Source of the DNA: Paramecium octaurelia
Taxonomy: Eukaryota > Ciliophora > Oligohymenophorea > Peniculida > Parameciidae
DNA: 64,000 bases
NCBI GenBank assembly: GCA_905182995.1
Contig: CAJJDP010000141.1
Location: 240,696 to 304,695 of the forward strand
Direction: 5' to 3'
Shown here: positions 1 through 12,767 of the stretch, piece after piece
Position numbering within the stretch: the first letter of the stretch is position 1
How the letters are laid out: every line of letters starts with the position of its first letter
Notes under the pieces: model-generated
Databases searched by the model: none
Seen by the model: the letters and a program-made list of their open reading frames with translations, nothing else
What the model was told of the DNA's origin: nothing
Made by a program: the position numbers and the translations under genes

Positions 1-870
1 TTAGATGTAGGTTGTAAGATTATAATTACCTATATACTATATTTTCAATTTTTCTGTAATGAGATGGTACGTTATTCTTTCAATGCCTTTATCAATTATT
101 CCTATTTTAACAAATTACTATTTCCCTTGAAATAGTGTTTTTATAATTAAATCTTTTAGATTATCTCAAGCAATTTATCTCTCAACACTCTTCTTGTAAA
201 TGTAGTTGGTCCATCTTATCCTATCCTGACTTTGCAATCCACTCAAGCGGAGATTTGAAATACAGATTGATTATCCAATTCAAAAGTGGATAATTTAATG
301 AAATAAATAGCAATATTTGATATTTTAAAGGCTTGATGCAATAGGTGATACTTAGCAAGTTACAGTTCAGATTCGTGACACCTTAGGAAATACATTAAAC
401 AATCTTGCAAATATATTTTAAGATCAATGTCTACAAAGAAACAATACTATTTTAATAAATCAGAAAAAGAAATTACTCGGTAAGATTAATAATGTAAAAC
501 AAAATTTAATGGATCCTCCAGAACACAAATCCTAATTTAATGAACTAATTCTAAAAATAAAATTGATCATTTATTTCATTAAATTTCATAAGAATTCCTG
601 AATTTGAGAATATTGTTATAAATATAAAAATTTCATATTCTACTAACTTATAATTCTCATCTTCTCCCATTAATTCAATCTATTTTCCTTGTAAATTCTT
701 TATCCATTTTTTAAATTTAATCTTCTTATCATTTTATTTGGCTTTTTTTTTATGACCTTCCTCCTTTTTATTGTTTTGGACTTAGGTCATTAGATCAAAC
801 CGTAAGATGCTCAATTTAAAATACGCTATTTCTGACTCAATATCATAATAATTAATGATTGTAAGTATTA
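1..870 (-). pseudogene. Fragmentary coding-like sequence downstream of the truncated RING gene
   Basis: On the minus strand a frame without TGA runs for much of this stretch. Its part at about 690-870 is clearly related to the plus-strand sequence starting at 16793: both encode the string D-I-E-x-x-I-A-Y-F-K-L-S-I-L followed by F-D-L-M. The two copies differ by scattered substitutions and then diverge in length. I see no start codon in a convincing context and no known domain. It is probably the 3' part of a relative of the multi-RING gene, or a decayed remnant of it. Confidence 0.35.
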
Positions 871-878
871 TTTGGTTT

Positions 879-1667
879 TCATGTCTATAGTAGAACTTTT
901 GCTTCAGATCTCTTTTTATCCTTAATATTCTTAAATAGTATTCTTAAAAAAAAACTTTTTTAATATTCTTTTTAGAGATCCAAATAGAATGATTTAAATA
1001 TAAATTCTCTACATCCTTGGAAATTACATGTAATATATTATACTGATTTTGATTGTTCAAATTGCTTCTAAATACAATTAAAACATATTTAATGTTGGCA
1101 TTTTATATCAATTAAATTGATTTTAGTTTTGCATAAATGACATTTCTTTTCAAATAGTGTCAAGATAAGGTAATATTGTTCGTGATATTTGTATAAAATG
1201 ATTTTATTAATTCCTCCATTAGTTTCAATACCATATAATAATTGTGAATTTGAATTTGGTTATTCAAATACCACAAACTAGACTTTAAAAGTGTCGCATA
1301 AAAACTTAAACTAATCTGAAGGACAAGATTTGTAGTTATATCGAAAGTATGATTTAATGGCATCCTTAAACCATATACCATATGGATCTTGAATTTTGAC
1401 TTCCTCTATAAATGATTTAAATCTATTGGGTTTGTTTTTAGAATTATTGAGTAAGGTATTAATTTTTTACATCGCCTAATTCTATTAATTAGACCCAAAT
1501 AATTATGATTAGATTATCTAAACTTAGTTGACTTTAATATGATACTCAATTAATCCTACAAGCATTGCTTCCTCTATTAATTATCCTACACAAATCCAGT
1601 TTGTAAAGCTAGACAAAGCTTTGAGATTGATAGGAATAAGAGATATTTCATATTATCTTAAATTCAT
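879..1667 (-). CDS. RING1-bearing protein, short (truncated) copy of the multi-RING gene
   Basis: With TAA/TAG read as Gln this frame runs from ATG at 1667 to TGA at 879-881, 262 residues. Residues 1-238 are identical to the N-terminal part of the ORF starting at 31873. They include an RBR-type RING1 pattern from residue 176: C-x2-C, C-x-H-x2-C-x2-C, then C-x4-C. After codon 238 (nucleotide 954) the sequence departs from the long copy and ends 24 codons later, so this version lacks the downstream RING modules. The region before the RING has a weak otubain-like look (an F-x-F-L-C-D stretch and a late H-x-x-Y-Y-L-I) but no D-G-N-C motif. It is either a truncated paralog or one branch of an unresolved assembly repeat. 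Confidence 0.6.
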
Positions 1668-1687
1668 TTTATTATTTTATTTTATAA

Positions 1688-2822
1688 AATTTCAAAGATA
1701 ATGATGAAAGATCAATTTATTAAGCAAAATTATTAAAGAATTAATAAAATCAACGTGCAAATAACGATTCTACAAATTGTACATTTAACTAATAAAGCAA
1801 AATATATGAAATATAGAAAATCTAAATTTTCTATTCAGCACCCTAGTTTAAACCTAAATGTATTGGCAATATTATTCAAATAAATTCATTTTAATTACAT
1901 GTTTTATGCAGTTTGGCTACTTTTTTTTGATTTGAAAGATATATCATTTACATATTCTTTATTCTTTTTAGAAATATCTGTAAGATAATATAATTACTCT
2001 ATATTACCATATTCAATCTAGATTTTGGTGATTTTCTATCAACAAGCCATTCTCACAAATCAAAATTCTTTTAATTTATTTGATTTGTGAATATAAATAA
2101 TAATAATCTTTTGAGTTAGTAAAGAATGAGTCTTAATTTGTTGTTAAATCTATTTTTTGATAGGATTCTGAAATTTTATATAATAACTGAATTATTGATA
2201 TACACTCTTAAGGATATCTATTAGTAATAAAGTCAATTTGCTTACTTAATTAGGCTAATCTTAAATTGGATATAATTATAAAGATTTTCTATACTCTATT
2301 GATAGCTAGAATAAATTAGACTTATTGATTATCTTAATTAATATTTATAAAACAAATGGTGAAATTATAAGAAAATCATTTAATTGGAAATTATAGTCAC
2401 AAATCTAAACGAATGAATTTTGAGGTATATCAACACAATATGAAAAGAATTAAACTTTTGAATTCTCATGTTCGAATTTGTAAGAAGCATTATTTCTAAT
2501 AATTTTTGTTTGTTTTAACAAAATATCTTATGGACTATTCTAATTTTATTTAGAAAAGAGGATCATTGAAATTTTTAAAAGCAAATTATTATGTAATTAT
2601 TAAATATATTAATAATTCTTATTAATTCTCCTTAAACTTAATAATAATGAATCTATGTTTTGTTTTGTCTTTTATTTTTAGTTTCAATAAAATTTGATTT
2701 TCCATCAAGAATGCTCATTTACTTGTGAATAATAATATTAGTACAATCTTTATAAATAACTGATTAATATCTGAAATGATAGCATAGTTGTGAAATGATA
2801 AAGAGAATATTAGAATTAATTA
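1688..2822. other. Intergenic spacer between the RING gene and the 237-residue gene
   Basis: Very A+T-rich sequence with no coding pattern I trust. Part of it, 1690-3058, reappears exactly as 3060-4428, and 954-2460 reappears as the reverse complement at 29674-31180. It presumably carries the divergent promoters of the minus-strand RING gene and the plus-strand gene at 2823. Confidence 0.6.
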
Positions 2823-4428
2823 ATGCAATCCATAATAAAATCCTCTATAAAAAATAATCCCATCACAGGGAATACTGTTTGTAAAATTAACAATAGAGGC
2901 AAAAGAACCTTCACTACACATGATCATATTCAAAGTTCATGCATTGTTAAGGGTACTCCTTTGAATAAAACTCCTAACCGACACAAAATCCCAGATCATT
3001 CAAATGAACATTTCTACCCCTAAAATAATTCATCTTCAAATATAAATTTGAGAAAGAGNTTTCAAAGATAATGATGAAAGATCAATTTATTAAGCAAAAT
3101 TATTAAAGAATTAATAAAATCAACGTGCAAATAACGATTCTACAAATTGTACATTTAACTAATAAAGCAAAATATATGAAATATAGAAAATCTAAATTTT
3201 CTATTCAGCACCCTAGTTTAAACCTAAATGTATTGGCAATATTATTCAAATAAATTCATTTTAATTACATGTTTTATGCAGTTTGGCTACTTTTTTTTGA
3301 TTTGAAAGATATATCATTTACATATTCTTTATTCTTTTTAGAAATATCTGTAAGATAATATAATTACTCTATATTACCATATTCAATCTAGATTTTGGTG
3401 ATTTTCTATCAACAAGCCATTCTCACAAATCAAAATTCTTTTAATTTATTTGATTTGTGAATATAAATAATAATAATCTTTTGAGTTAGTAAAGAATGAG
3501 TCTTAATTTGTTGTTAAATCTATTTTTTGATAGGATTCTGAAATTTTATATAATAACTGAATTATTGATATACACTCTTAAGGATATCTATTAGTAATAA
3601 AGTCAATTTGCTTACTTAATTAGGCTAATCTTAAATTGGATATAATTATAAAGATTTTCTATACTCTATTGATAGCTAGAATAAATTAGACTTATTGATT
3701 ATCTTAATTAATATTTATAAAACAAATGGTGAAATTATAAGAAAATCATTTAATTGGAAATTATAGTCACAAATCTAAACGAATGAATTTTGAGGTATAT
3801 CAACACAATATGAAAAGAATTAAACTTTTGAATTCTCATGTTCGAATTTGTAAGAAGCATTATTTCTAATAATTTTTGTTTGTTTTAACAAAATATCTTA
3901 TGGACTATTCTAATTTTATTTAGAAAAGAGGATCATTGAAATTTTTAAAAGCAAATTATTATGTAATTATTAAATATATTAATAATTCTTATTAATTCTC
4001 CTTAAACTTAATAATAATGAATCTATGTTTTGTTTTGTCTTTTATTTTTAGTTTCAATAAAATTTGATTTTCCATCAAGAATGCTCATTTACTTGTGAAT
4101 AATAATATTAGTACAATCTTTATAAATAACTGATTAATATCTGAAATGATAGCATAGTTGTGAAATGATAAAGAGAATATTAGAATTAATTAATGCAATC
4201 CATAATAAAATCCTCTATAAAAAATAATCCCATCACAGGGAATACTGTTTGTAAAATTAACAATAGAGGCAAAAGAACCTTCACTACACATGATCATATT
4301 CAAAGTTCATGCATTGTTAAGGGTACTCCTTTGAATAAAACTCCTAACCGACACAAAATCCCAGATCATTCAAATGAACATTTCTACCCCTAAAATAATT
4401 CATCTTCAAATATAAATTTGAGAAAGAG
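1690..4428. repeat. Exact 1369-bp duplication flanking a single N (likely unmerged contig overlap)
   Basis: Bases 1690-3058 and 3060-4428 read the same, with one N at 3059 between them. The copy before the N stops exactly at the N and the copy after it begins exactly there. This is what two overlapping contigs joined without merging would give. Genes inside this interval should be counted once. Confidence 0.8.
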
Positions 4429-4906
4429 CTTAAGTACATTTCAACCGAAGGAAAATATGAAGGATCCTCTTAGTAGAAAGATTTCTGATATTTATGGATA
4501 GGAAATAAAAATTACACGCTCCCCAATAAAATAGTAATAGCAATCAGAAACAATATCCCCCTAGAAAAGAAGAATATTGGATAATAAGAGTTCACACGTT
4601 GATTAAAATGATGTTTATGAAGTGAATCTCAATTATAATAAGGAAAAATCACTGCCATCAGATGTCGATTGGTTCTACGTTGATACAATCAAACATAGAC
4701 ATGATTATAGAATTGAGTAACCAAATCCTAATCGTTCCTCATATAAAGATCAAAGAAGCGTACTAGATTTACATAATAATAACATTCCAAAAAACAATTA
4801 TTACTAAAAGCAGAATGAAAAGTTGTCTAAAAAATAAGAAGTCGCACTCCAATATACCTATCTGAGAGCAGTTAAACGATCAGAGTTGGTCATTAAGAAA
4901 AAATGA
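4193..4906 (+). CDS. Basic hypothetical protein, 237 aa
   Basis: ATG at 4193 opens a frame of 237 codons with TAA/TAG as Gln, ending at TGA 4904-4906. An in-frame TGA lies about 30 bases upstream, which supports this start. The product is hydrophilic and rich in Lys, Asn, Ser and Gln, with no signal peptide, membrane segment or recognised domain. It has a Q-rich patch in the middle and a basic C-terminal end of alternating Lys and Arg. No intron is needed. It faces the HAP2 gene tail to tail. The same ORF recurs at 6046-6759 and, cut by an N, at 2823-3058; these are probably the same gene in overlapping contigs. Confidence 0.5.
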
Positions 4907-5159
4907 TATTCACTTTATTAATTATTAACTGAACTTGTATGAAAATGAGTTGATTGAAATTTAAAATTTTCATAAGCTCCAAGTATGCTTACTCATTCTT
5001 GATTAGGTTTTCTCTTTGGATTATATTATATTTAATGTATAATTATCTTAAGGTTCTCTAATTAAATTGGATACTTTATTATAACTAGTTATATTTTTAA
5101 TTGGTATTCTATTTAATGATAAAGATATTATATAATAATATTTAATATATAATTTAGTA

Positions 5160-5518
5160 TCATAGTAGACTGAATAATGGAAGATCAGTTAGTAGATTAT
5201 TAAATAGCAATACTGACTCACATTTTTTTTGGAAATATTTCTTAACATTTCTTTCTAAAGATTCTTATCCATAAACATTTTAGAAGACCTTCAAAAAATT
5301 ACTATTTCTTTTGATTTTCATATTTATTAATTATTTTCTTTAGTATGATGTTAACACTTCGAATGAAACATCTGATTGTAAATAATTTGATATAGGATCT
5401 GATCCTTATGCCAAATTCAAATACATGATTCTATTCTCAATTAATTAAAGCGAAGAATTCTCTAATAAATCAACATTATTTTCATATATAGAATTATCAT
5501 ATCTTTTCTATTATTTTT
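5160..5518 (-). CDS. HAP2: Duplicate 3' end of HAP2 cut by a contig end
   Basis: Same sequence as 7013-7371: the C-terminal end and TGA of HAP2, truncated upstream by the single N at 5519. It belongs to the overlapping-contig duplication and is not a separate gene. Confidence 0.7.
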
Positions 5519-6045
5519 NTATTGATAGCTAGAATAAATTAGACTTATTGATTATCTTAATTAATATTTATAAAACAAATGGTGAAATTATAAGAAAATC
5601 ATTTAATTGGAAATTATAGTCACAAATCTAAACGAATGAATTTTGAGGTATATCAACACAATATGAAAAGAATTAAACTTTTGAATTCTCATGTTCGAAT
5701 TTGTAAGAAGCATTATTTCTAATAATTTTTGTTTGTTTTAACAAAATATCTTATGGACTATTCTAATTTTATTTAGAAAAGAGGATCATTGAAATTTTTA
5801 AAAGCAAATTATTATGTAATTATTAAATATATTAATAATTCTTATTAATTCTCCTTAAACTTAATAATAATGAATCTATGTTTTGTTTTGTCTTTTATTT
5901 TTAGTTTCAATAAAATTTGATTTTCCATCAAGAATGCTCATTTACTTGTGAATAATAATATTAGTACAATCTTTATAAATAACTGATTAATATCTGAAAT
6001 GATAGCATAGTTGTGAAATGATAAAGAGAATATTAGAATTAATTA

Positions 6046-6759
6046 ATGCAATCCATAATAAAATCCTCTATAAAAAATAATCCCATCACAGGGAATACTG
6101 TTTGTAAAATTAACAATAGAGGCAAAAGAACCTTCACTACACATGATCATATTCAAAGTTCATGCATTGTTAAGGGTACTCCTTTGAATAAAACTCCTAA
6201 CCGACACAAAATCCCAGATCATTCAAATGAACATTTCTACCCCTAAAATAATTCATCTTCAAATATAAATTTGAGAAAGAGCTTAAGTACATTTCAACCG
6301 AAGGAAAATATGAAGGATCCTCTTAGTAGAAAGATTTCTGATATTTATGGATAGGAAATAAAAATTACACGCTCCCCAATAAAATAGTAATAGCAATCAG
6401 AAACAATATCCCCCTAGAAAAGAAGAATATTGGATAATAAGAGTTCACACGTTGATTAAAATGATGTTTATGAAGTGAATCTCAATTATAATAAGGAAAA
6501 ATCACTGCCATCAGATGTCGATTGGTTCTACGTTGATACAATCAAACATAGACATGATTATAGAATTGAGTAACCAAATCCTAATCGTTCCTCATATAAA
6601 GATCAAAGAAGCGTACTAGATTTACATAATAATAACATTCCAAAAAACAATTATTACTAAAAGCAGAATGAAAAGTTGTCTAAAAAATAAGAAGTCGCAC
6701 TCCAATATACCTATCTGAGAGCAGTTAAACGATCAGAGTTGGTCATTAAGAAAAAATGA
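6046..6759 (+). CDS. Second appearance of the 237-aa hypothetical gene
   Basis: Identical to 4193-4906 and lying in the 1852-bp duplicated block. This is the copy contiguous with the intact HAP2 gene, so it is the better one to keep if the duplication is an assembly artefact. No function is recognised. Confidence 0.5.
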
Positions 6760-7012
6760 TATTCACTTTATTAATTATTAACTGAACTTGTATGAAAATG
6801 AGTTGATTGAAATTTAAAATTTTCATAAGCTCCAAGTATGCTTACTCATTCTTGATTAGGTTTTCTCTTTGGATTATATTATATTTAATGTATAATTATC
6901 TTAAGGTTCTCTAATTAAATTGGATACTTTATTATAACTAGTTATATTTTTAATTGGTATTCTATTTAATGATAAAGATATTATATAATAATATTTAATA
7001 TATAATTTAGTA

Positions 7013-9133
7013 TCATAGTAGACTGAATAATGGAAGATCAGTTAGTAGATTATTAAATAGCAATACTGACTCACATTTTTTTTGGAAATATTTCTTAACA
7101 TTTCTTTCTAAAGATTCTTATCCATAAACATTTTAGAAGACCTTCAAAAAATTACTATTTCTTTTGATTTTCATATTTATTAATTATTTTCTTTAGTATG
7201 ATGTTAACACTTCGAATGAAACATCTGATTGTAAATAATTTGATATAGGATCTGATCCTTATGCCAAATTCAAATACATGATTCTATTCTCAATTAATTA
7301 AAGCGAAGAATTCTCTAATAAATCAACATTATTTTCATATATAGAATTATCATATCTTTTCTATTATTTTTTATTGGTCTTATAATCTTTTTAAACTATT
7401 GTTTCTAATACAGAAGATTTGCATTTATGAGATTTTTTGCAGCAACATAATTTCTTTCTATAACTTAAACAAGTCAGACAGATTATAAGAAATATAAATG
7501 TAATTCCAAGGACAGTAAAAAATGTTATAATCTAAGAATTACAATCATTCAAAATATAGCAAGTTATGTCCAAAAAGACTGAGCAATCTGAATAACAATT
7601 ATCTTATGATTGATCTGAAGCAAGAACTTCGTTGTCTTATATGTTTTATTCGTCATGATTTTATTCACTTTCATGTTAAATTTCAGTCGTATTAAATTCT
7701 ATTTATTTCCAATCCAAAAGAGTACCTTAATTGTTCAACAAACTAAAATTGCAGATATTTGATTTATTCATATCACTCAAAACATTTACATCCTTCTTAA
7801 CAATATAGCTTTCCAATGGTTCTAAATATAAAGCAGCTGAATTAATAGGAATTACATTAATCGAACAATTTAAATACGTATTAAACTCACTTGCAATATC
7901 CCCAACATTTGTGATTTAAGCATAAAGCAATCCATTTCCAGACTTTGCTTCAAAGTCTTATATTTCTGCTAAATCTATTTTACCCTTCCCTAAATTAACC
8001 ACATAAGATATCAGACCATTTGTTTTTATCTCCAGAGTGATCATCGTTTACATGGAACCCTCTACACTGTACTACAAAAAAGTCTCATTATTCAAATATA
8101 TAGACTTAAATTTCCCATATCTTGATAATAAATATTTAGGTTATGAATTATTGGCTACTAACGCTTGATCTTCTAAATAAAAATCTTCCAATTAGTTCTT
8201 TAAACAAGATTTCACTTATTTCTTACATCTCTCTGCCTCTGTACGAAAGGCACTATAAGATACTCCAATCTTATTACACTCACCCTTACCGACTTAATCC
8301 TTTGAAACTATCATAAATGCAGCTGAACCTGCCTAAACTCTAGCATTGCTACTTGGTGAAGATGGTCTCATAAAGTAAAATGATTCCAAGGAAGGTGGTG
8401 GACTCAAAGGTGTGAAGTCTCCAACAATTCTACCAATCAAAGTCTTGCCTTAAACTACTTTTAATTCACTCCCCAATTGTAATTTCTCTTATTCTTAATT
8501 TGAATAAGTAATAGAAATTGTTATATTATAAAATATGCTATAAGTGGATATCTCATAAGCACTTAATAATTAGTATATTCATTACCTATACCATAAAGTT
8601 GAATATCTAAGACAGAAGGCCATTGTTGCAGTAGTCAATCCAGCCTTATGACATATGTTTCCCCTTGCAAACTCATCGCTAAGACCAATTAAATCAAGAA
8701 GACCACAAGAGCAACAGAATCCTTGACTATCAAATATTTTGTCTTTGTTTTCATATTGAAATCCACAAGTAGGAGAATTTGAATACCAACTATCATCACA
8801 TGATAAAATTGCACCTGCTATTTTTACTTCATATGGTTAGCTATTATAATCTTATATATATTTTAATGGATAGAAAGCATAAACTGGTGTTTTAGTTATT
8901 GAAATAATAATAGGTGTTTTAAGTTATGATATCTAATTATCTATGGTTGTTTCGCTGATTTTAATATATTCTGTCACAGTATTTTAAGCATTCTCTACTG
9001 TAAGAGAGATAAGCATTTTCTCAGAACATTCAGTATTATTTGTTGAATTTGAATAGCATTTGTTTATTTGAGATTACGAAATAATCTCAGCCGTAGATTT
9101 AAGTATTAAACTAGAGACAATTATCATTATCAT
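7013..9133 (-). CDS. HAP2: HAP2/GCS1 gamete fusion protein
   Basis: Two exons, 698 residues. ATG is at 9133, a 24-nt intron is at 8562-8585, and TGA is at 7013-7015. The N-terminus is a short hydrophobic signal-like segment. Two HAP2/GCS1 hallmarks are clear: a C-L-R-Y...L-W-Y-S-A-Y-E-I block, formed only after splicing, and further on C-N-K-I-G-V-S-Y followed by C-x(n)-S-C-L-K-N-Q-L. A single membrane segment about three-quarters along (I-T-F-F-T-V-L-G-I type) is followed by a basic Cys cluster, K-K-L-C-C-C-K-K, then a Gln/Asn-rich cytosolic tail. HAP2 is the eukaryotic class II-fold fusogen that merges gamete membranes, in ciliates at the conjugation junction. It converges with the 237-aa gene. 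I see no break. Confidence 0.92.
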
Positions 9134-9306
9134 TTATAATATTCATTTTTTAGTTATGAAATTAAATAAATAAACAAAATTTGAACTAAATTTGTAGTTA
9201 CAGTTATAAAGCACCATTATTTTATAAAATCCAAATTATTCTTGCATATATATAATTTAAATTATATTATTTAACTAGAATGAAACCTAATTATTTATAT
9301 TTTATA

Positions 9307-9555
9307 ATGAGATAAGTTCTTACTAAATTCTTCTATACAAGTGGTATTACAGAAACAAGAGAAATCTCTTATGAAAAGGGTTTAGAATTATGTAATTTAG
9401 ATTTATATTCTCTAGCAAGACAATATTAATTTCCATTCTATGAAACAAGAACTAAATGGCTGACTTTAATTAGATTCCAAAAATATATGAGCTGTGCATT
9501 ATAAATCAAAAGCAGTAGTTTGAAAAACATCAAATAAATGAAAGTATAAATCTGA
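9307..9555 (+). CDS. Small hypothetical ORF, 82 aa
   Basis: ATG at 9307 to TGA at 9553-9555, 82 codons with no intron. The protein is a mixed hydrophilic and aromatic chain with no motif I recognise. It lies about 170 bases from the divergent HAP2 start. An open frame of this length can arise by chance in this code and composition, so support is weak. The copy after the N at 10853 lacks the first ten codons. Confidence 0.25.
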
Positions 9556-12370
9556 TGATGGCTATGATAATAATAGGATAAAAGAGTAAGAAACAGATTT
9601 ATTTTCTTGATTTTATATTTTAATTATTAATAAATAACCTAAGAAATAAATGATTTATTTATAAATATTTGATTTAATTTATACTCATTCATTTTCTTTA
9701 CTTAATTTAAATTATCATCTAGACAATTATTGAATATTCAAAGAATATGAATTTAGCATGATAATCACCTTGTTTTTTACTTCTTAAAAAATGTGAATAA
9801 TTCTGCTCTTCTAATTCAGAAATTTGATTGTGATTATATTATTTAATTTATCGTCTACCTCTTTATATAAACTCATTATTTTTTTTTATCATGTTTATAA
9901 ATTCCATTTTGATGTTATTCCTAAGAAATTAGGCTGTAATTATTGTAATTTTTGATACTTTCTAAATTATCATTACCATTTATCGAATTTTATTGTCTTA
10001 AAGTGAATTTGGTCGAAATGTAAAAGAGCACTACCAACGAAAGCAGTATGCATAAATACTTATTCTATGGAAGCATATTTGCAATTTTTCTTTGCAGCAT
10101 TCCATAAAATTTAAGTTATTTCATGCATAAAAATAACATTCCTCTAGTTGATTAACAACGCTAATTCAATACACAATGTTTCAAGACTTCATTGACTTTA
10201 ATCTAGGCATCATTGATGGACAGATGTACGAGAAATGATGACTTTCTGGAGTTATATCAACGATTACAGAAAAGGATGCTCCATTACCATAAGCATTTGT
10301 TAAGAGATTAGTGCGCAGCTGGTTGTTGAATATAATTATAAGAATGTGAAATGTTAAATATCCCAGACAAGGACTTATGAAAGCAATAAAAACCAATAAA
10401 GTTAGTTTGATTTTTTTAAATTAGGATATTTAAAATGCAATTAGGTTTTCCTTATTGCTATAATGTGAAGATGCCAGATAGTTAAGGGAAGCTTCAGCAG
10501 AAGAACTAAGGCAAATCTTGTAGTTAGGGGATTCATCAAATTTTAAAAATGGTAAAATACAAAATGTCATGAGATTAGTTTTTTAACATTTACATATAAT
10601 ATAGGAGAAATGGGGGCTAAGAAATGGCATAGTAGAAATTAATCATATATCAATTAGAATAAGAATGGATGGGCATTAAGAAATATTTGGAAAAATGAAA
10701 AATATTTCTAAAGAAGTTGGAAGGAGAGAATTCTGAAATCAAATCACCATTTTCAAGTTGACCAAGAATGATGGATTAAACTGAGTTAAGTACTTTGAAA
10801 ACAAAACGACAATTACTGAAAAAACCAATACTTTCTAATAAACTAAACACAANTACAAGTGGTATTACAGAAACAAGAGAAATCTCTTATGAAAAGGGTT
10901 TAGAATTATGTAATTTAGATTTATATTCTCTAGCAAGACAATATTAATTTCCATTCTATGAAACAAGAACTAAATGGCTGACTTTAATTAGATTCCAAAA
11001 ATATATGAGCTGTGCATTATAAATCAAAAGCAGTAGTTTGAAAAACATCAAATAAATGAAAGTATAAATCTGATGATGGCTATGATAATAATAGGATAAA
11101 AGAGTAAGAAACAGATTTATTTTCTTGATTTTATATTTTAATTATTAATAAATAACCTAAGAAATAAATGATTTATTTATAAATATTTGATTTAATTTAT
11201 ACTCATTCATTTTCTTTACTTAATTTAAATTATCATCTAGACAATTATTGAATATTCAAAGAATATGAATTTAGCATGATAATCACCTTGTTTTTTACTT
11301 CTTAAAAAATGTGAATAATTCTGCTCTTCTAATTCAGAAATTTGATTGTGATTATATTATTTAATTTATCGTCTACCTCTTTATATAAACTCATTATTTT
11401 TTTTTATCATGTTTATAAATTCCATTTTGATGTTATTCCTAAGAAATTAGGCTGTAATTATTGTAATTTTTGATACTTTCTAAATTATCATTACCATTTA
11501 TCGAATTTTATTGTCTTAAAGTGAATTTGGTCGAAATGTAAAAGAGCACTACCAACGAAAGCAGTATGCATAAATACTTATTCTATGGAAGCATATTTGC
11601 AATTTTTCTTTGCAGCATTCCATAAAATTTAAGTTATTTCATGCATAAAAATAACATTCCTCTAGTTGATTAACAACGCTAATTCAATACACAATGTTTC
11701 AAGACTTCATTGACTTTAATCTAGGCATCATTGATGGACAGATGTACGAGAAATGATGACTTTCTGGAGTTATATCAACGATTACAGAAAAGGATGCTCC
11801 ATTACCATAAGCATTTGTTAAGAGATTAGTGCGCAGCTGGTTGTTGAATATAATTATAAGAATGTGAAATGTTAAATATCCCAGACAAGGACTTATGAAA
11901 GCAATAAAAACCAATAAAGTTAGTTTGATTTTTTTAAATTAGGATATTTAAAATGCAATTAGGTTTTCCTTATTGCTATAATGTGAAGATGCCAGATAGT
12001 TAAGGGAAGCTTCAGCAGAAGAACTAAGGCAAATCTTGTAGTTAGGGGATTCATCAAATTTTAAAAATGGTAAAATACAAAATGTCATGAGATTAGTTTT
12101 TTAACATTTACATATAATATAGGAGAAATGGGGGCTAAGAAATGGCATAGTAGAAATTAATCATATATCAATTAGAATAAGAATGGATGGGCATTAAGAA
12201 ATATTTGGAAAAATGAAAAATATTTCTAAAGAAGTTGGAAGGAGAGAATTCTGAAATCAAATCACCATTTTCAAGTTGACCAAGAATGATGGATTAAACT
12301 GAGTTAAGTACTTTGAAAACAAAACGACAATTACTGAAAAAACCAATACTTTCTAATAAACTAAACACAA
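9336..12370. repeat. Exact 1517-bp duplication flanking a single N (likely unmerged contig overlap)
   Basis: Bases 9336-10852 and 10854-12370 are the same sequence with one N at 10853 between them. As with the joins at 3059 and 5519, each copy stops or starts exactly at the N, which points to an unmerged contig overlap. Confidence 0.8.
10377..10736 (+). CDS. Possible small protein, 119 aa
   Basis: ATG at 10377 to TGA at 10734-10736, 119 codons without intron. It has a Glu/Leu/Arg-rich stretch after a hydrophobic start, and the local base composition is less A+T-rich, as expected for coding DNA. Other frames across 10050-10740 are also open: one from 10050 starts with a signal-peptide-like segment, and another from about 10235 is rich in Tyr and Cys. 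I cannot decide which is translated or whether tiny introns join them. The interval recurs at 11895-12254 in the duplicated block. No function is recognised. Confidence 0.25.
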
Positions 12371-12767
12371 AAAATAGATCTACCAAGGAGACAGCCTTAT
12401 AATTTTGAATCATTATCTGACACCTTCCCTATACCGTAACCTCATTCCTTAGTCTAGCATAATCATAAGGTGAGTCATTGATAAATATTTTAACGGTTTC
12501 ACCTTACCTGCTTGTTTTTTTTCAGTTCTTTTTGTAATCATTCATAAAATCTTAATGAAACAAAGTGTCTAAAAATATTGGTTATATACTTATATCATTC
12601 TTCCTTAACCCAATGATACTTAATGTTTTAAATGGCTAAATCAAATATTTATTTCTTTTATTATGATGTAATATAAATCTATATTTTCTGGTAATAAATA
12701 ACTTATAGCCAAAAAAATCAATATTTAAGCGTGTGGACAACATTTTTAAAAACATTAATATTAATAT

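Larger units (their letters stand above)
3667..7371. repeat. Exact 1852-bp duplication flanking a single N (likely unmerged contig overlap)
   Basis: Bases 3667-5518 and 5520-7371 are identical in reading, separated by one N at 5519. The duplicated block carries the whole 237-residue gene and the 3' end of HAP2. The simplest reading is a scaffold join of overlapping contigs rather than a tandem duplication. Confidence 0.8.

Noticed and set aside
1160-1381. Reading the 73-codon segment as a separate small gene
   Set aside because: It stops only because TAG/TAA are taken as stops; with the ciliate code it is an internal part of the RING gene.
10181-10396. Minus-strand open frame of 71 codons, repeated at 11699-11914
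   Set aside because: No domain, overlaps better plus-strand frames, and the second copy is only the contig overlap.
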